A DNA stretch of 64,000 nucleotides from contig JAJEKV010000046.1 in assembly GCA_021234155.1 (NCBI GenBank), forward strand, positions 10,479,168-10,543,167, written 5' to 3'. Below, in pieces: positions 19,909-31,278 of this stretch. Position 1 is the first letter of the stretch; each line of letters starts with the position of its first letter. A program made the position numbers and the translations under genes. A model generated the notes under the pieces. It saw only the letters and a list, made by a program, of their open reading frames with translations, made no database searches and was not told the DNA's origin. The DNA comes from Isoetes taiwanensis. Lineage: Eukaryota > Streptophyta > Lycopodiopsida > Isoetales > Isoetaceae.

Positions 19909-21866
19909 TGTTGCCCCCAAAGGGCAACATGCTAATGGAGATCTATATGTTCAAACTAGGTCAATTCATTTTAGAAGACTAGGTCAAAGCTTGGAAGATT
20001 CTTGTCAGTCAACATTGTTATGGAGGTCAAAAGATGTTCATGCTTCAAGTCAAACAATGCTCAAGGTTCAAACTTCACAAGAGGTATTTTATTTGGGGTC
20101 AAATGCTTAGTCGGGGAATATGCTCTAGAAGATTACAGGTTATGAAGTTTGGAAGATATTGCTTTCGAAGTTTGGAAGTTAAAGTTTGGAAGATTCCTTA
20201 TATGGTTCCACCCTTGTCACCTTGTTTAGCCATTTTTCCTTCTTATATCCCCCAACCTATCTTATTACCATCATTTGTTAATTTTCCCATGACATCTCCC
20301 TTATTCATTCTTCCTAACCACTTTTGCACCATTGCCCTCCACATTTGCCTTTTCCTTGCCATAAACACTTACTCCATACCTTGCTTAATCATGGACCTTG
20401 TTTTTTCTACGTCCATATCTTATTATCATCTATCTCCACCATCCACATGAACCCTTGTTGCCCCCATGGCCAATCTCTATTTTCTACCTCCTATCTTATG
20501 GCTAAACCCTTGTTGGTTCCCCACTCCCTCAAATTGGTCTCATGGTCCTAAGAACTTCAAATTAGGTTATGGGTGTTTGATACCATGGTCTAAGCGTGCA
20601 TAAAACTTCAAGAAAATAGGAGCCTTAAGTTTGAACCATGGAAAAACTTTCAAAACATCCCAAATACAGGAATATTCCCAGCATATCTAAGGGAAATACG
20701 CGAACCGTATCGCGGAAATTCCCCGAAATATACGGCCATGAACCCTAAATCTCTGGAACTGCAGAAATCGTGCCGGAATCAACTCTACCGCCTTCCTAAC
20801 CCTGCTATTATTGGATTCCCGCTGCTCCTAAACTTAATGAACCACAAATCAAGCCCTAAGATGCCGGAACCACTAAATTTGAAAATATGTATGGGAAAAC
20901 TGGATCCGAGAAAATTTTGAAGGCCCAGAAGTATTCAGATCATACATTGATCATTGCTGAGCAAGATCTGGACGATCCTTGAAGTTCTTGAGCTCTCCTC
21001 AACTGGATCTACAAGATTTAGTTGACATTACTTTCAGAAATTACCTTATGACTTTTGATGATTATTTTCTTGTACTTGAAGCTATGAAGCATCCTTATCT
21101 ATTGTTATCTTGATATATTTACCTTCATATTAATCCAAATGGACTGTCAAGTTGTTGAATTTGTCTCTGATATTTTCCTTAGTAATTCTTGCCACAAAAC
21201 ATCATATAGAAAAATCCCTGAGTGTTTTTAACACCTTCGGCCTATTTGCCACCTATCCTGGGGTTTTAAGAAAGCCAAGGGAGTTGGAATCATTCAAAAA
21301 TACCAAGTATAGATCAAATTCAAAAAAATTGCTCTCGGGGTTGAACTGTTTTTTACTGTATTTTGCCAAATCCAGTCACAAAAAATATCTCTACACCTCC
21401 AAATGAGGAGTTGACTGCTTGCCTCTCTTCCCTAGCACCATTGCAACCTACCTGCTTTGGAAATTCTCAAAAAAGTGATGGGCAACTCCAAAACTCAATC
21501 TCTGATCACTGTTTTCCACATTTGACCTCTATTGACCAAAATTTGACCCCACTTTGAACTTCGAATAACTCACAGTTAAATCTCGACTTGGTGGAGACTT
21601 TCTTATTGAGTATCTACAACTTTTTTGACCAAGTCTGATGTCGACTCAAAAAAATCAATCTGCATTCCAACACCACAATTGTTTTGGCAAAGGTGCCACT
21701 TTTTGAAAATGGGAAAGGTATAGAACTCGAACTTTTTGAACTTTTCTTTGAAATTTTCTTGCATAGACTGATCACCTTAAGTGATCTGGAGGTTCTAACC
21801 CCAATTTGAGTGAAAACTCAAGTTGGATCCTTGTGGTTGACCTTTAAGCCAGGTTTAAGGTCAACA
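19909..21866 (+). mobile_element. Family A long terminal repeat, copy 3
   Basis: About 1,958 bp, TGTTG to TCAACA. Unlike copies 1 and 2 it is followed by GCCACATCATC rather than the spacer and primer-binding site. Either the left end of unit 3 is recombinant, or the LTR is longer in this subfamily. Confidence 0.85.
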
Positions 21867-23574
21867 GCCACATCATCATCAACACCTCCACATCACCATC
21901 CACATGTCATACACATCATGTCCACCTCACTCAAAGTTTTGACTAGAAAAAATATTCTAAGCCAAGTTGTTTACCACTCTTGTTTGCCATGTCACCCCAC
22001 CTTGCCATGTCATCATTCTCACATGGCACATCACCTCCTTACATGCTATATTTAAGCCTAAATTTGAAAATGCCCATTTAAAAAAAAAAAGATTCTAGAA
22101 TCTTCTAGAGCATGAGAAAAGATTCCCATTGGAAAAAGAAAATCGAAAAAATAAGTTGTTTTGGCCATTAAATTTGGTTCCTTGGGAATCGGCGCCATAG
22201 CCTATGGGAAAAAAAAAAAAAATTCCTATCTCCTCCCCAGCCCCCCAAGCCCATTTTTCTCCTAGCCAATCTCCCCATGCCCGTGGAACATCCGAGAAAG
22301 GCGTGTGGGGTGGAGGTACCGAATCCCCGTGGATATTACCGTTAATAATTAATAATAAGGAATTTGTTATTCCTTATATAACTTGGTCTGCCAAATCTAA
22401 TTCGGTCTGTGGGATATATCTTCGAGAATTTCCAAGAACCCTAACGTATAATGCAGAATGCCAAGATCCGGCAGAGGAGAATTAAATGGAATTAGCCAAA
22501 ACAAACAAGTGTTGTTTAAAATGCAGTGCGGTGCAATTATGATCTAAACCTCCCAAATAATGAAATATTTTTTGCTTCAAATAATGCAAATGCGGTGAAT
22601 GCGTCGAGAAGCAATTTTACAGAGAATTAAATGGAATTAGCCAAGAATGCAACAGAACAGGGGAATTACAAAAAGGGGCTTTTGTGCTGAGGAAAAATTC
22701 GGGGGCTTTGAGGTGAAGAAGCGATTATTTACCTTGAAGAAGGACCAGCTTGCTTGATTGAAGCTTGATTATGCCTTCCACACTCTAATTTCAGTTTGAA
22801 TTATTGACGAATTCATCTGAATTACTAGATTGTGTACCTATTTGATCCTGTGCCCAAGACTCAGAGCTTGGGATTCATGTTATTTGCCTATGTGTACCTG
22901 ATTCAATTGAAAATCCGAGCCTTGTTGTTGAATTCTCAGTGTTTTACATCAATCTATTGATAAAAATCACTATGCTAGCATTGTTTCCCTTTTGCATTTC
23001 ATCCCAGAGGATATGGCACCATTAGCTTGACATTTAGGCATGCACAGCACAAATGTTATCTAGCTCTATTGATTGATCTACATTCAGCTATATAGCAATG
23101 AACAAAAATCTATAGGGTCTTTAAGACTCCATATCATGCATTGTTATTACCCAAAGAACAGCTTTTGCACTCATTCTCTCTAGAAATAGATTGCTTTCAT
23201 CTCTGCTCTTGATCTGTGACAGTCAGTCCATCCAAAACTCAAAATAAGCAACAAATTGACCTCCATTTGCGAAGACCATTAGGGTCCACTGAGTGCAGGC
23301 ATTTTGAGAGTAGGCAAAAATGTCAGATCTCCAAAAGAAAGTCTCAGCAAGAAAGACCAAAAATTGACTTGGTCAGGAATGTCTTTTTGATCTATCTAGC
23401 CTTGTCAGATCCCTTCAGACTTTTGTATCGAGATAAATATAGGTCTTGAGCAGCAGCTATGGATGCAAGAATCATGATTAAAACTTTCTTTGTGTGCATT
23501 TGGCAAGCCTTTTTCTGAGACAGACTTTTTGCCCTTCAGGGAAAGCTGTGTCAGATAATTCTTGAAGCATTTTG
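21867..23574 (+). other. Non-coding promoter-like block of unit 3
   Basis: This recurs at 29310, 42075 and 54813. It has Ser/His/Pro-rich spurious frames, a homopolymer-rich centre (A and C runs near 22204-22245), a TATA-like element preceded by a hairpin (22355-22382) and no credible gene. Compared with units 4-6 it lacks the TACGGTA repeat segment; the loss lies between short GGGCTTTTG repeats (near 22677). Confidence 0.65.
22355..22382 (+). promoter_or_regulatory. Hairpin directly before a TATA-like element
   Basis: ATAAGGAAT and ATTCCTTAT form a 9-bp stem with a 5-base loop, and the right arm runs into TTATATAAC. The arrangement is kept in all four copies (also near 29790, 42565 and 55295). 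This is probably the core promoter of the element transcript. Confidence 0.5.
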
Positions 23575-23579
23575 GAATT

Positions 23580-24277
23580 TGTTGACCGGGTTTTTTGGCA
23601 CCCGGTCAACATGAAAAAAGAGAAAAGAAAGAGAACCATTGGAAGGGGGGTCGATTATAAAGCCCAAATGTTGTAAAGGTCTAAGGCACCAAAAAATAAA
23701 AAAGAGCCTAGATCTAGTTGTTTAAATTTAAGGGCTTCTAAAGATTTTTTAGTGGTTGAAGAGGGGTACATTATCTAAGGCTAAGATGAAGAGGCAAGAT
23801 CAAAGGTGGAGATTAAAAAAGGCAAAAATAAAAGGTTGAGATAAAGAGGCAAGATCAAGGGTGGAGATGAAGGGGTCAAAATTAAAGGTTGAGATGAAGA
23901 GGCAAGATCAAAGGTGGAGATTAAGAGGCAAAAATTAAAGGTCAAGATGAAAAGTAATGTTTATAAAAGATTTCTGAGGAACACGAGCTCCTCCTCTTGC
24001 CTTGCTCCAAGTTCTTGGGATGGTGGCAGCTCCTCTTTGAACTGGATCAAAGGCCCCTCCATGGTTCAGAGACATGGAGGGACCCTCTTGTATTTGAAGT
24101 TTGTGCTTATATGAAATTTCTTTGGGCCCAAAGTCATTTGTCATTCTTCTTCTCTTCAAATCTATTATTTCACACTGATTTCATATTTATAACCGATTTC
24201 ATATTGCGGCATCAAGGTGATCCTGATTTTTGCCTTTGAGGCCACTTGTTGGGGATTGTGGGAAAAATCCGCCAACA
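23580..24277 (+). mobile_element. Solo LTR of family D, flanked by GAATT target-site duplication
   Basis: It begins TGTTGACCGGG and ends CCGCCAACA, 698 bp. GAATT precedes it (23575-23579) and follows it (24278-24282), so the insertion is bounded precisely. A purine-rich 54-bp tandem repeat lies inside. No internal region follows. Units 4 and 5 have a full D element at the identical site, so this copy probably arose by LTR-LTR recombination. Confidence 0.88.
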
Positions 24278-24289
24278 GAATTTCTACAC

Positions 24290-25258
24290 TCGAGAGTGGT
24301 TGTCTTAAGCAACCTGGAGGTTCTAAACCATTGAGGTTGGAGGTTTTGCCAGGAACACCTTCAACAAGGGGCTGGTTGCAATGCTCTCTTGCCAAAGATC
24401 TAACATTTATGACGACATTTTATAACATTATAGTAATCTTTAAGAAGAGTAGGCCAAAAATATCCAGACCTCAAGATCTTCTTGGCAGTTGTGTCGTCGC
24501 CGACAAAGTGTCCACCACAAATACCTTCATGACAAGCCTCAATGATCATCTTGGCTTCTCCGGGATCCACACACCTCGGCAACACTCCCTCTTTTTCAAC
24601 CTTGCGGCACCTCTCCAATCAACTTTGAACTTTTTACACTTCTCTTTGAATAAAGTCTTTTGGAAACTCATTGTGTTCAAGATAATTCCTGATATCCAAT
24701 TGCCAATCCAAATCTTTTGCATAGGAAACAACTATGTTAGTAACACAATCAGCATCATTCAATCCTTCTTGATCCTCGTGTTCAAACAAAACATAGGGCA
24801 AATAAGAACTAGGATTTTCAACTAAGTTCACAACTTTGACTGTAATGTGAACTTTACAAGCCCATCTACATAACTTGTCTTTGGGATGTTTCTTTGCGAA
24901 AATGAGAGATAAAGGGTTTTGCCTCATAAAGACTTGGGTTTGGTTGTTTTGTAGTAAATGACCCATGTCTTTCTATCGAAACATTAAAGCAAGCGCACTT
25001 TTCTCTAGTCTAGGATATCTTAGCTCGATCGCACTTTTCTCCAGCCTAGGATATTTTAGCTCGATTGTCGGACCACATTTTCTTTGCGAAAGCAATAACA
25101 TGGTCTTTTTTGCAGCAATGCCACACCAATTGCCCTTTTGTGACACTAATATAGGCTTTGAAAGGCTCTTCTAAGTCTGGGGGCTTTAGCGAGTAGAATG
25201 GCGAGATAGCATTGATGATTTTGTCAAAGGACTCTTGACATTCTTCATTCAATCAACC
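24290..25258 (-). pseudogene. Family B pol fragment (degenerate RNase H to integrase zinc domain), inverted
   Basis: Minus-strand frames give NEECQESFDKIINAI, YISVTK (RNase H with TDAS lost), RQNPLSLIFAKKHPKD, LDWQLDIRNYLEHNEFPKDF, CHEGICGGHF and RHKC, clearly homologous to family A but a distinct family. The frame is broken several times in this copy. The fragment stops in mid-integrase at the D-LTR side and abuts a forward family A integrase at about 25260. A cleaner copy is at 37045-38013. Confidence 0.82.
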
Positions 25259-25262
25259 AAAA

Positions 25263-26600
25263 TGTTGATTTTGTGGATGCCTTAGCTTATTTACAGGCGG
25301 ATGATGATGAGCAAGGCCAGCGAGAGTTGGCGGTTGCCTATAAAAATTTTCTACAATTCAAGGAGATGCCCTCGGGATTGACCTCGAGCGACAAAGGAGA
25401 TTTAAAAAGAAAAGTGCGGGCGAGTTCAAAATGATTAATGATGTTTTATGTAAAGTCAACAAGGATGGACTATTATTGAGGTGTGTCAATGAAGAAGAAT
25501 CTGCATACGATCATTAGAAATGCATGAAGGAGTATGTGGAGGCCATTTCTTTGGAGATACTCTTGCCAAGAAAATTCTCAGTCAGGTTACTATTGGCCTA
25601 CAATATTTAAAAGATTGTTATCTTGCTATAAAATCTTGCCACAAGTGCCAAATATTTGGCAAAAGGATCCTTCTCGCTGCACTAAACCCCATAATTTCTC
25701 GGGACCTTTTCAAATTTGGGGATTAGATTATATTGGTCCTATTAACCCCTCTTCAGGGGCAACATCAGCACATTATTGTAGCTCTGATTATTTTTACCAA
25801 ATGGAAGAGAGGCAATTCCTTTGAGGCAGGCTAATGCCCTTACAACAACAAAGTTCTTACATGAGTATATTTGTGCGGTTTGGTATTCCTCTACAATTAC
25901 ATTCGATAGAGGTACTCCTTTTGTGAATAAGATTCTTGCTAATTTATTGACCATTCTTAAAGTCAAACATACCAAGAGTTCCTCTTACTATCCCCAAGGT
26001 AATGGTCAAGCGAGGAAGCTACTAATAAAGATTTTGAAGGGCATTTTCGAGAAAAGCAGTGGATGATAATCAAAAGGATTGGCATGTTAAACTAGTGGAT
26101 GCCCTATGGGCTTATAGAGTCACCATCAAAGCAGCAACCACTCATACTCCTTTTAACTTAGTTTATGGCATTGAATTTGTGCTTCCGGTAGAACTTGAGC
26201 TTCCATCTCGAGGTTAGCTCATAAGTTGTGTTTGCCTTTTGAGTATGCCTTGCGAGGAAAATTTGGATACCCTTTTGCATTTAGAAGAATATAGAATGGA
26301 AGCTGAGAATGCTAATTTGCTTAAAAAGCCAAGGATTTGGCTGCTTTCAAAGCTGCTCATAAAATACAAAGGGACCTTCAAAATTTGGAGAATTAGTTAC
26401 GAAATGGAATAAATCAAGGGAAGATTCAGCTAGTAAGTTTGAAAATCTTTGGGAGGGCCCCTATGAGGTGTTGGAAGCTGCGGGCACCAATTCTTATTGG
26501 TTGAAAGAATTAACCGGGGATGCCACTTCCAAATCCTATCAACACTATTCACTGAAGAGTCTTTGGGATCAGACACATTTGCTTGTCCCTTTTTATGCTC
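25263..26600 (+). pseudogene. Family A integrase, unit 3, many indels
   Basis: It is homologous throughout to the open copy at 38016-39360. It shows the zinc domain, LDYIGPI and the GPYEVLE region, but frame is lost about every 100-200 bp. Most differences are at CAG or CTG: 'cagcgagag' replaces 'caacaggat' near 25317, 'gcgggcgagttc' replaces 'gcaggcagttc' near 25415, and 'cttgcc' replaces 'actgcc' near 25562. I infer consensus error rather than ancient decay. Confidence 0.82.
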
Positions 26601-27357
26601 TAAATTTAAATAAGTTAGAATTAAAGTTAGACATTAGATAGGTTGGATTTCACCCTGTTTTAAATTTAGAACTAATGTCTTCATTAAGTTTATGTTTGCG
26701 GAGGTTAGTCGATTATGAAGGATGAGCTATCAAAGCGACCCTCGGGACAAGGATTTTTATTAGCGCCAAGTGTCATTTGCGGGAGCACCCTTTTTCCATT
26801 CTCATTCCTGTCTCATTGTAGTCACGCCCTCCATTTAGCCATGCTTTCTCATTTTATCTCCCCAAATGTGCACTCTGCAAATTCAGCTTCACCATCATAG
26901 CGAGTTGCAAGGTATTAAGACTAACTAGTTTGTGTGTTTCCATGGCGGGTGCACCCTTTTCCCATCTTTTCATCTGCCATAAGTAGCCCCTGCCATCCAT
27001 TTAAACCTTCTATTCTTGTTCTTTCATTTCCCTAAGAAGAAAGCACTCTGCAATTCAGCTTTTCCATCCTAGCAGAGTTGCTCTTGGAGATATCAAGGAG
27101 ACACACATTCTTTTGTTTTGGCGGTTTTCTTCCCCCATACACCCCATTTCCATCACTATTCCATCATATTTACATTCATCCTCATTCTTTTCCACCTATC
27201 ATATTCCATTCACATTCCCCCACCACATTCATTTCTATTCCATTAACACTTGCACATTACACTCTCTCTCTACTATGATTCTCACTCAAGCACCTTGGTA
27301 CAAGATTGAAGACCCCTTATGGCTGAGGGGACCAGCCATTCTTTTGTTTTGGCGAGA
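26601..27357 (+). other. Non-coding 3' region before LTR 4
   Basis: Same pattern as 2913-3665, with additional CAG-site differences (for example 'gcggaggttagtcgatt' at 26698). It ends in the pre-LTR block. No gene is seen. Confidence 0.65.
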
Positions 27358-29309
27358 TGTTGCCCCCAAAGGGCAACATGCTAATGGAGATCTATATGTT
27401 CAAACTAGGTCAATTCATTTTAGAAGACTAGGTCAAAGCTTGGAAGATTCTTGTCAGTCAACATTGTTATGGAGGTCAAAAGATGTTCATGCTTCAAGTC
27501 AAACAATGCTCAAGGTTCAAACTTCACAAGAGGTATTTTATTTGGGGTCAAATGCTTAGTCAGGAATATGCTCTAGAAGATTACGGGTTATGAAGTTTGG
27601 AAGATATTGCTTTCGAAGTTTGGAAGTTAAAGTTTGGAAGATTCCCTTATATGGTTCCACCCTTGTCACCTTGTTTAGCCATTTTCCCTTCTTATATCCC
27701 CAACCTATCTTATTACCATCATTTGTTAATTTTCCCATGACATCTCCCTTATTCATTCTTCCTAACCACTTTTGCACCATTGCCCTCCACATTTGCCTTT
27801 TCCTTGCCATAAACACTTACTCCATACCTTGCTTAATCATGGACCTTGTTTTTTCTACGTCCATATCTTATTATCATCTATCTCCACCATCCACATGAAC
27901 CCTTGTTGCCCCCATGGCCAATCTCTATTTTCTACCTCCTATCTTATGGCTAAACCCTTGTTGGTTCCCCACTCCCTCAAATTGGTCTCATGGTCCTAAG
28001 AACTTCAAATTAGGTTATGGGTGTTTGATACCATGGTCTAAGCGTGCATAAAACTTCAAGAAAATAGGAGCCTTAAGTTTGAACCATGGAAAAACTTTCA
28101 AAACATCCCAAATCTGAGGGAATATTCCCGGCATATCTAGGGAAATCTTGTGAACCGTATCGCGAAAATTCCCGAAATATCTGACCATGAACCCTAAATC
28201 TGGGGCTGCAGAAATCGTGCGGAATCAACTCTACCGCCTTCCTAACCCTGCTATTATTGGATTCCGCTGCTCCTAAACTTAATGAACCACAAATCAAGCC
28301 CTAAGATGCGGAACCACTAAATTTGAAAATATGTATGGGAAAACTGGATCGAGAAAATTTTGAAGGCCGAAGTATTGGATCATACATTGATCATTCTTTG
28401 AGCAAGATCTGGGCGATCCTTGAAGTTCTTGAGCTCTCCTCAAGCTGGATCTACAAGATTTAGTTGACATTACTTTCAGAAATTACCTTATGACTTTTGA
28501 TGATTATTTTCTTGTACTTGAAGCTATGAAGCATCCTTATCTATTGTTATCTTGATATATTTACCTTCATATTAATCCAAATGGACTGTCAAGTTGTTGA
28601 ATTTGTCTCGATATTTTCCTTAGTAATTCTTGCCACAAAACATCATATAGAAAAATCCACGAGTGTTTTTAACACCTTGGCCTATTGCCACCTATCACGG
28701 GGTTTTAAGAAAGCCAAGGGAGTTGGAATCATTCAAAAATACCAAGTATAGATCAAATTCAAAAAAATTGCTCTCGGATTGAGCTGTTTTTTTTCTTGTA
28801 TTTTGCCAAATCCAGTCACAAAAAATACCTCTACACCTCCAAATGAGGAGTTGACTGCTTGCCTCTCTTCCCTAGCACCATTGCAACCTACCTGCTTTGG
28901 AAATTCTCAAAAAAGTGATGGGCAACTCCAAAACTCAATCTCGATCCTTTGTTTTCCACATTTGACCTCTATTGACCAAAATTTGACCCCACTTTGAACT
29001 TCGAATAACTCACAGATTAAATCTATGACTTGGTGAGGAGACTTTTCTTGTTGAGTATCTACAACTTTTTGACCAAGTCTGATGTCGACTCGAAAAATCA
29101 ATCTGCATTCCAACACCACAATTGTTTTGGCAAAGGTGCCACTTTTTGAAAATGGGAAAGGTATAGAACTCGAACTTTTTGAACTTTTCTTTGAAATTTT
29201 CTTGCATAGACTGATCACCTTAAGTGATCTGGAGGTTCTAACCCCAATTTGAGTGAAAACTCAAGTTGGATCCTTGTGGTTGACCTTTAAGCCAGGTTTA
29301 AGGTCAACA
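27358..29309 (+). mobile_element. Family A long terminal repeat, copy 4
   Basis: About 1,952 bp with the usual hairpin start and TCAACA end. Differences from copy 3 cluster at 28105-28380 and are mostly CAG/CTG/CCGG type. Confidence 0.85.
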
Positions 29310-31273
29310 GCCACATCATCATCAACACCTCCACATCACCATCCACATGTCATACACATCATGTCCACCTCACTCAAAGTTTTGACTAGAAAAAATATTC
29401 TAAGCCAAGTTGTTTACCACTCTTGTTTGCCATGTCACCCCCACCTTGCCATGTCATCATTCTCACATGGCACATCACCTCCTTACATGCTATATTTAAG
29501 CCTAAATTTGAAAATGCCCATTTGCAAAAAAAGATTCCAGAATCTTCTAGAGCATGAGAAAAGATTCCCATTGGAAAAAAGAAAATCGAAAAATCAGTTG
29601 TTTTGGCCATTAAATTTGGTTCCTTGGGAATCGCGCCATAGCCTATGGGACAAAAAAAAAATTCCTATCTCCTCCCCCCCCCCAAGCCCATTTTCTCCTA
29701 GCCAATCTCCCCATGCCCGTGGAACATCCGGCGTGTGGGGCGGTGGAAATCCGAATCCCGTGGATATTACCGTTAATAATTAATAATAAGGAATTTGTTA
29801 TTCCTTATATAACTGATGTACGCCAAATCTAATTCGGTCTGTGGGATATATCTTCGAGAATTTCCAAGAACCCTAACCTGTAATGCCAAGATCCGGTCGA
29901 TTCGGCCGAAACAACTGTGCAATTATGATCTAAACCTCCCAAATAACCCTGTATAATGCCAGGAATGCGTCAGAGAAGCAAAAAGACAGAGAATTAAATG
30001 GAATTAGCCAAGAATGCAGCGAGCAGGGAATTACAAAAGGGCTTTTGCGGTGTTGGAATGCGGTACCTTTCAAGTACTTAGCATCACCGTGCAGGCAGTG
30101 GATCGATCGTCTGAGAATAAAAATGAAATATTTTTGCTTCAAATTTTTGAAATTTTCAACACAAGTACGGTAAGTATTTTAAAGGTACGGTACGTATTTT
30201 ATAGGTACTGTAAGTATTTTACAAGTATTTTATAGGTACGGTACGTATCTTATAGGTACGGTAACAACACTTTTTAACGTACTGGTTTTTTTTTTTCGAT
30301 GCGTTAAAACTTCGGAAGTGCGTTACGAGGTGATGATTAAAATGCCTTCGGTGAAATCTCTAATTAACAACACTGGGCTTTTGTGCTGAGGAAAAATTCG
30401 GGGGCTTTGAGGTGAAGAAGCGATTATTTACCTTGAAGAAGGACCAGCTTGCTTGATTGAAGCTTGATTATGCCTTCCACACTCTAATTTCAGTTTGAAT
30501 TATTGACGAATTCATCTGAATTACTAGATTGTGTACCTATTTGATCCTGTGCCCAAGACTCAGAGCTTGGGATTCATGTTATTTGCCTATGTGTACCTGA
30601 TTCAATTGAAAATCCGAGCCTTGTTGTTGAATTCTCAGTGTTTTACATCAATCTATTGATAAAAATCACTATGCTAGCATTGTTTCCCTTTTGCATTTCA
30701 TCCCAGAGGATATGGCACCATTAGCTTGACATTTAGGCATGCACAGCACAAATGTTATCTAGCTCTATTGATTGATCTACATTCAGCTATATAGCAATGA
30801 ACAAAAATCTATAGGGTCTTTAAGACTCCATATCATGCATTGTTATTACCCAAAGAACAGCTTTTGCACTCATTCTCTCCAGAAATAGGTTGCTTTCATC
30901 TCTGCTCTTGATCTGTGACAGTCAGTCCATCCAAAACTCAAAATAAGCAAAAAATTGACCTCCATTTGCGAAGACCATTAGGGTCCACTGAGTGCAGGCA
31001 TTTTGAGAGTAGGCAAAAATGTCAGATCTCCAAAAGAAAGTCTCAGCAAGAAAGACCAAAAATTGACTTGGTCAGGAATGTCTTTTTGATCTATCTAGCC
31101 TTGTCAGATCCCTTCAGACTTTTGTATCGAGATAAATATAGGTCTTGAGCAGCAGCTATGGATGCAAGGATCATGATTAAAACTTTCTTTGTGTGCATTT
31201 GGCAAGCCTTTTTCTGAGACAGACTTTTTGCCCTTCAGGGAAAGCTGTGTCAGATAATTCTTGAAGCATTTTG
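29310..31273 (+). other. Non-coding promoter-like block of unit 4
   Basis: Homologous to 21867-23574, with the same hairpin and TATA-like element (about 29785-29815). It additionally carries the TACGGTA repeat segment (30164-30265). No credible gene: the longest frame (29253-29783) begins inside the LTR, reads low-complexity Ser/His/Pro sequence and is not conserved past the homopolymers. Confidence 0.65.
30164..30265 (+). repeat. Short tandem repeat, motif GTACGGTAAGTATTTTA-like, about 20 bp, five copies
   Basis: Copies alternate GTACGGTAMGTATTTTAWAG and truncated forms. Related but disrupted arrays occur in unit 5 (about 42840-43030) and unit 6 (about 55665-55780). The motif is absent in unit 3. 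Confidence 0.75.
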
Positions 31274-31278
31274 GAATT

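Larger units (their letters stand above)
11765..21866 (+). mobile_element. Unit 2 with both LTRs: most complete family A element (Tat-like Ty3/gypsy)
   Basis: LTR 2 (11765-13709), primer-binding site, gag, zinc knuckles, protease, RNase H, RT, RH, integrase, 3' region and LTR 3 (19909-21866) follow one another in a single orientation, about 10.1 kb. Downstream of LTR 3 the sequence is not the usual primer-binding site, so LTR 3 also acts as the left LTR of composite unit 3. The integrase DDE core and the RT YLDD motif are intact, but gag to RNase H is interrupted by frameshifts. Confidence 0.9.

Noticed and set aside
24315-24325. TGGAGGTTCTA, resembling a primer-binding site
   Set aside because: It has no LTR end just before it and lies in the inverted B pol piece, where the minus strand reads NGLEPPGCL; only 11 bases match.
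29253-29783. 176-181-residue frame across the A LTR end (also 42018 and 54756)
   Set aside because: It begins inside the LTR, encodes Ser/His/Pro runs and is broken in unit 3; the homology is explained by the repeat.
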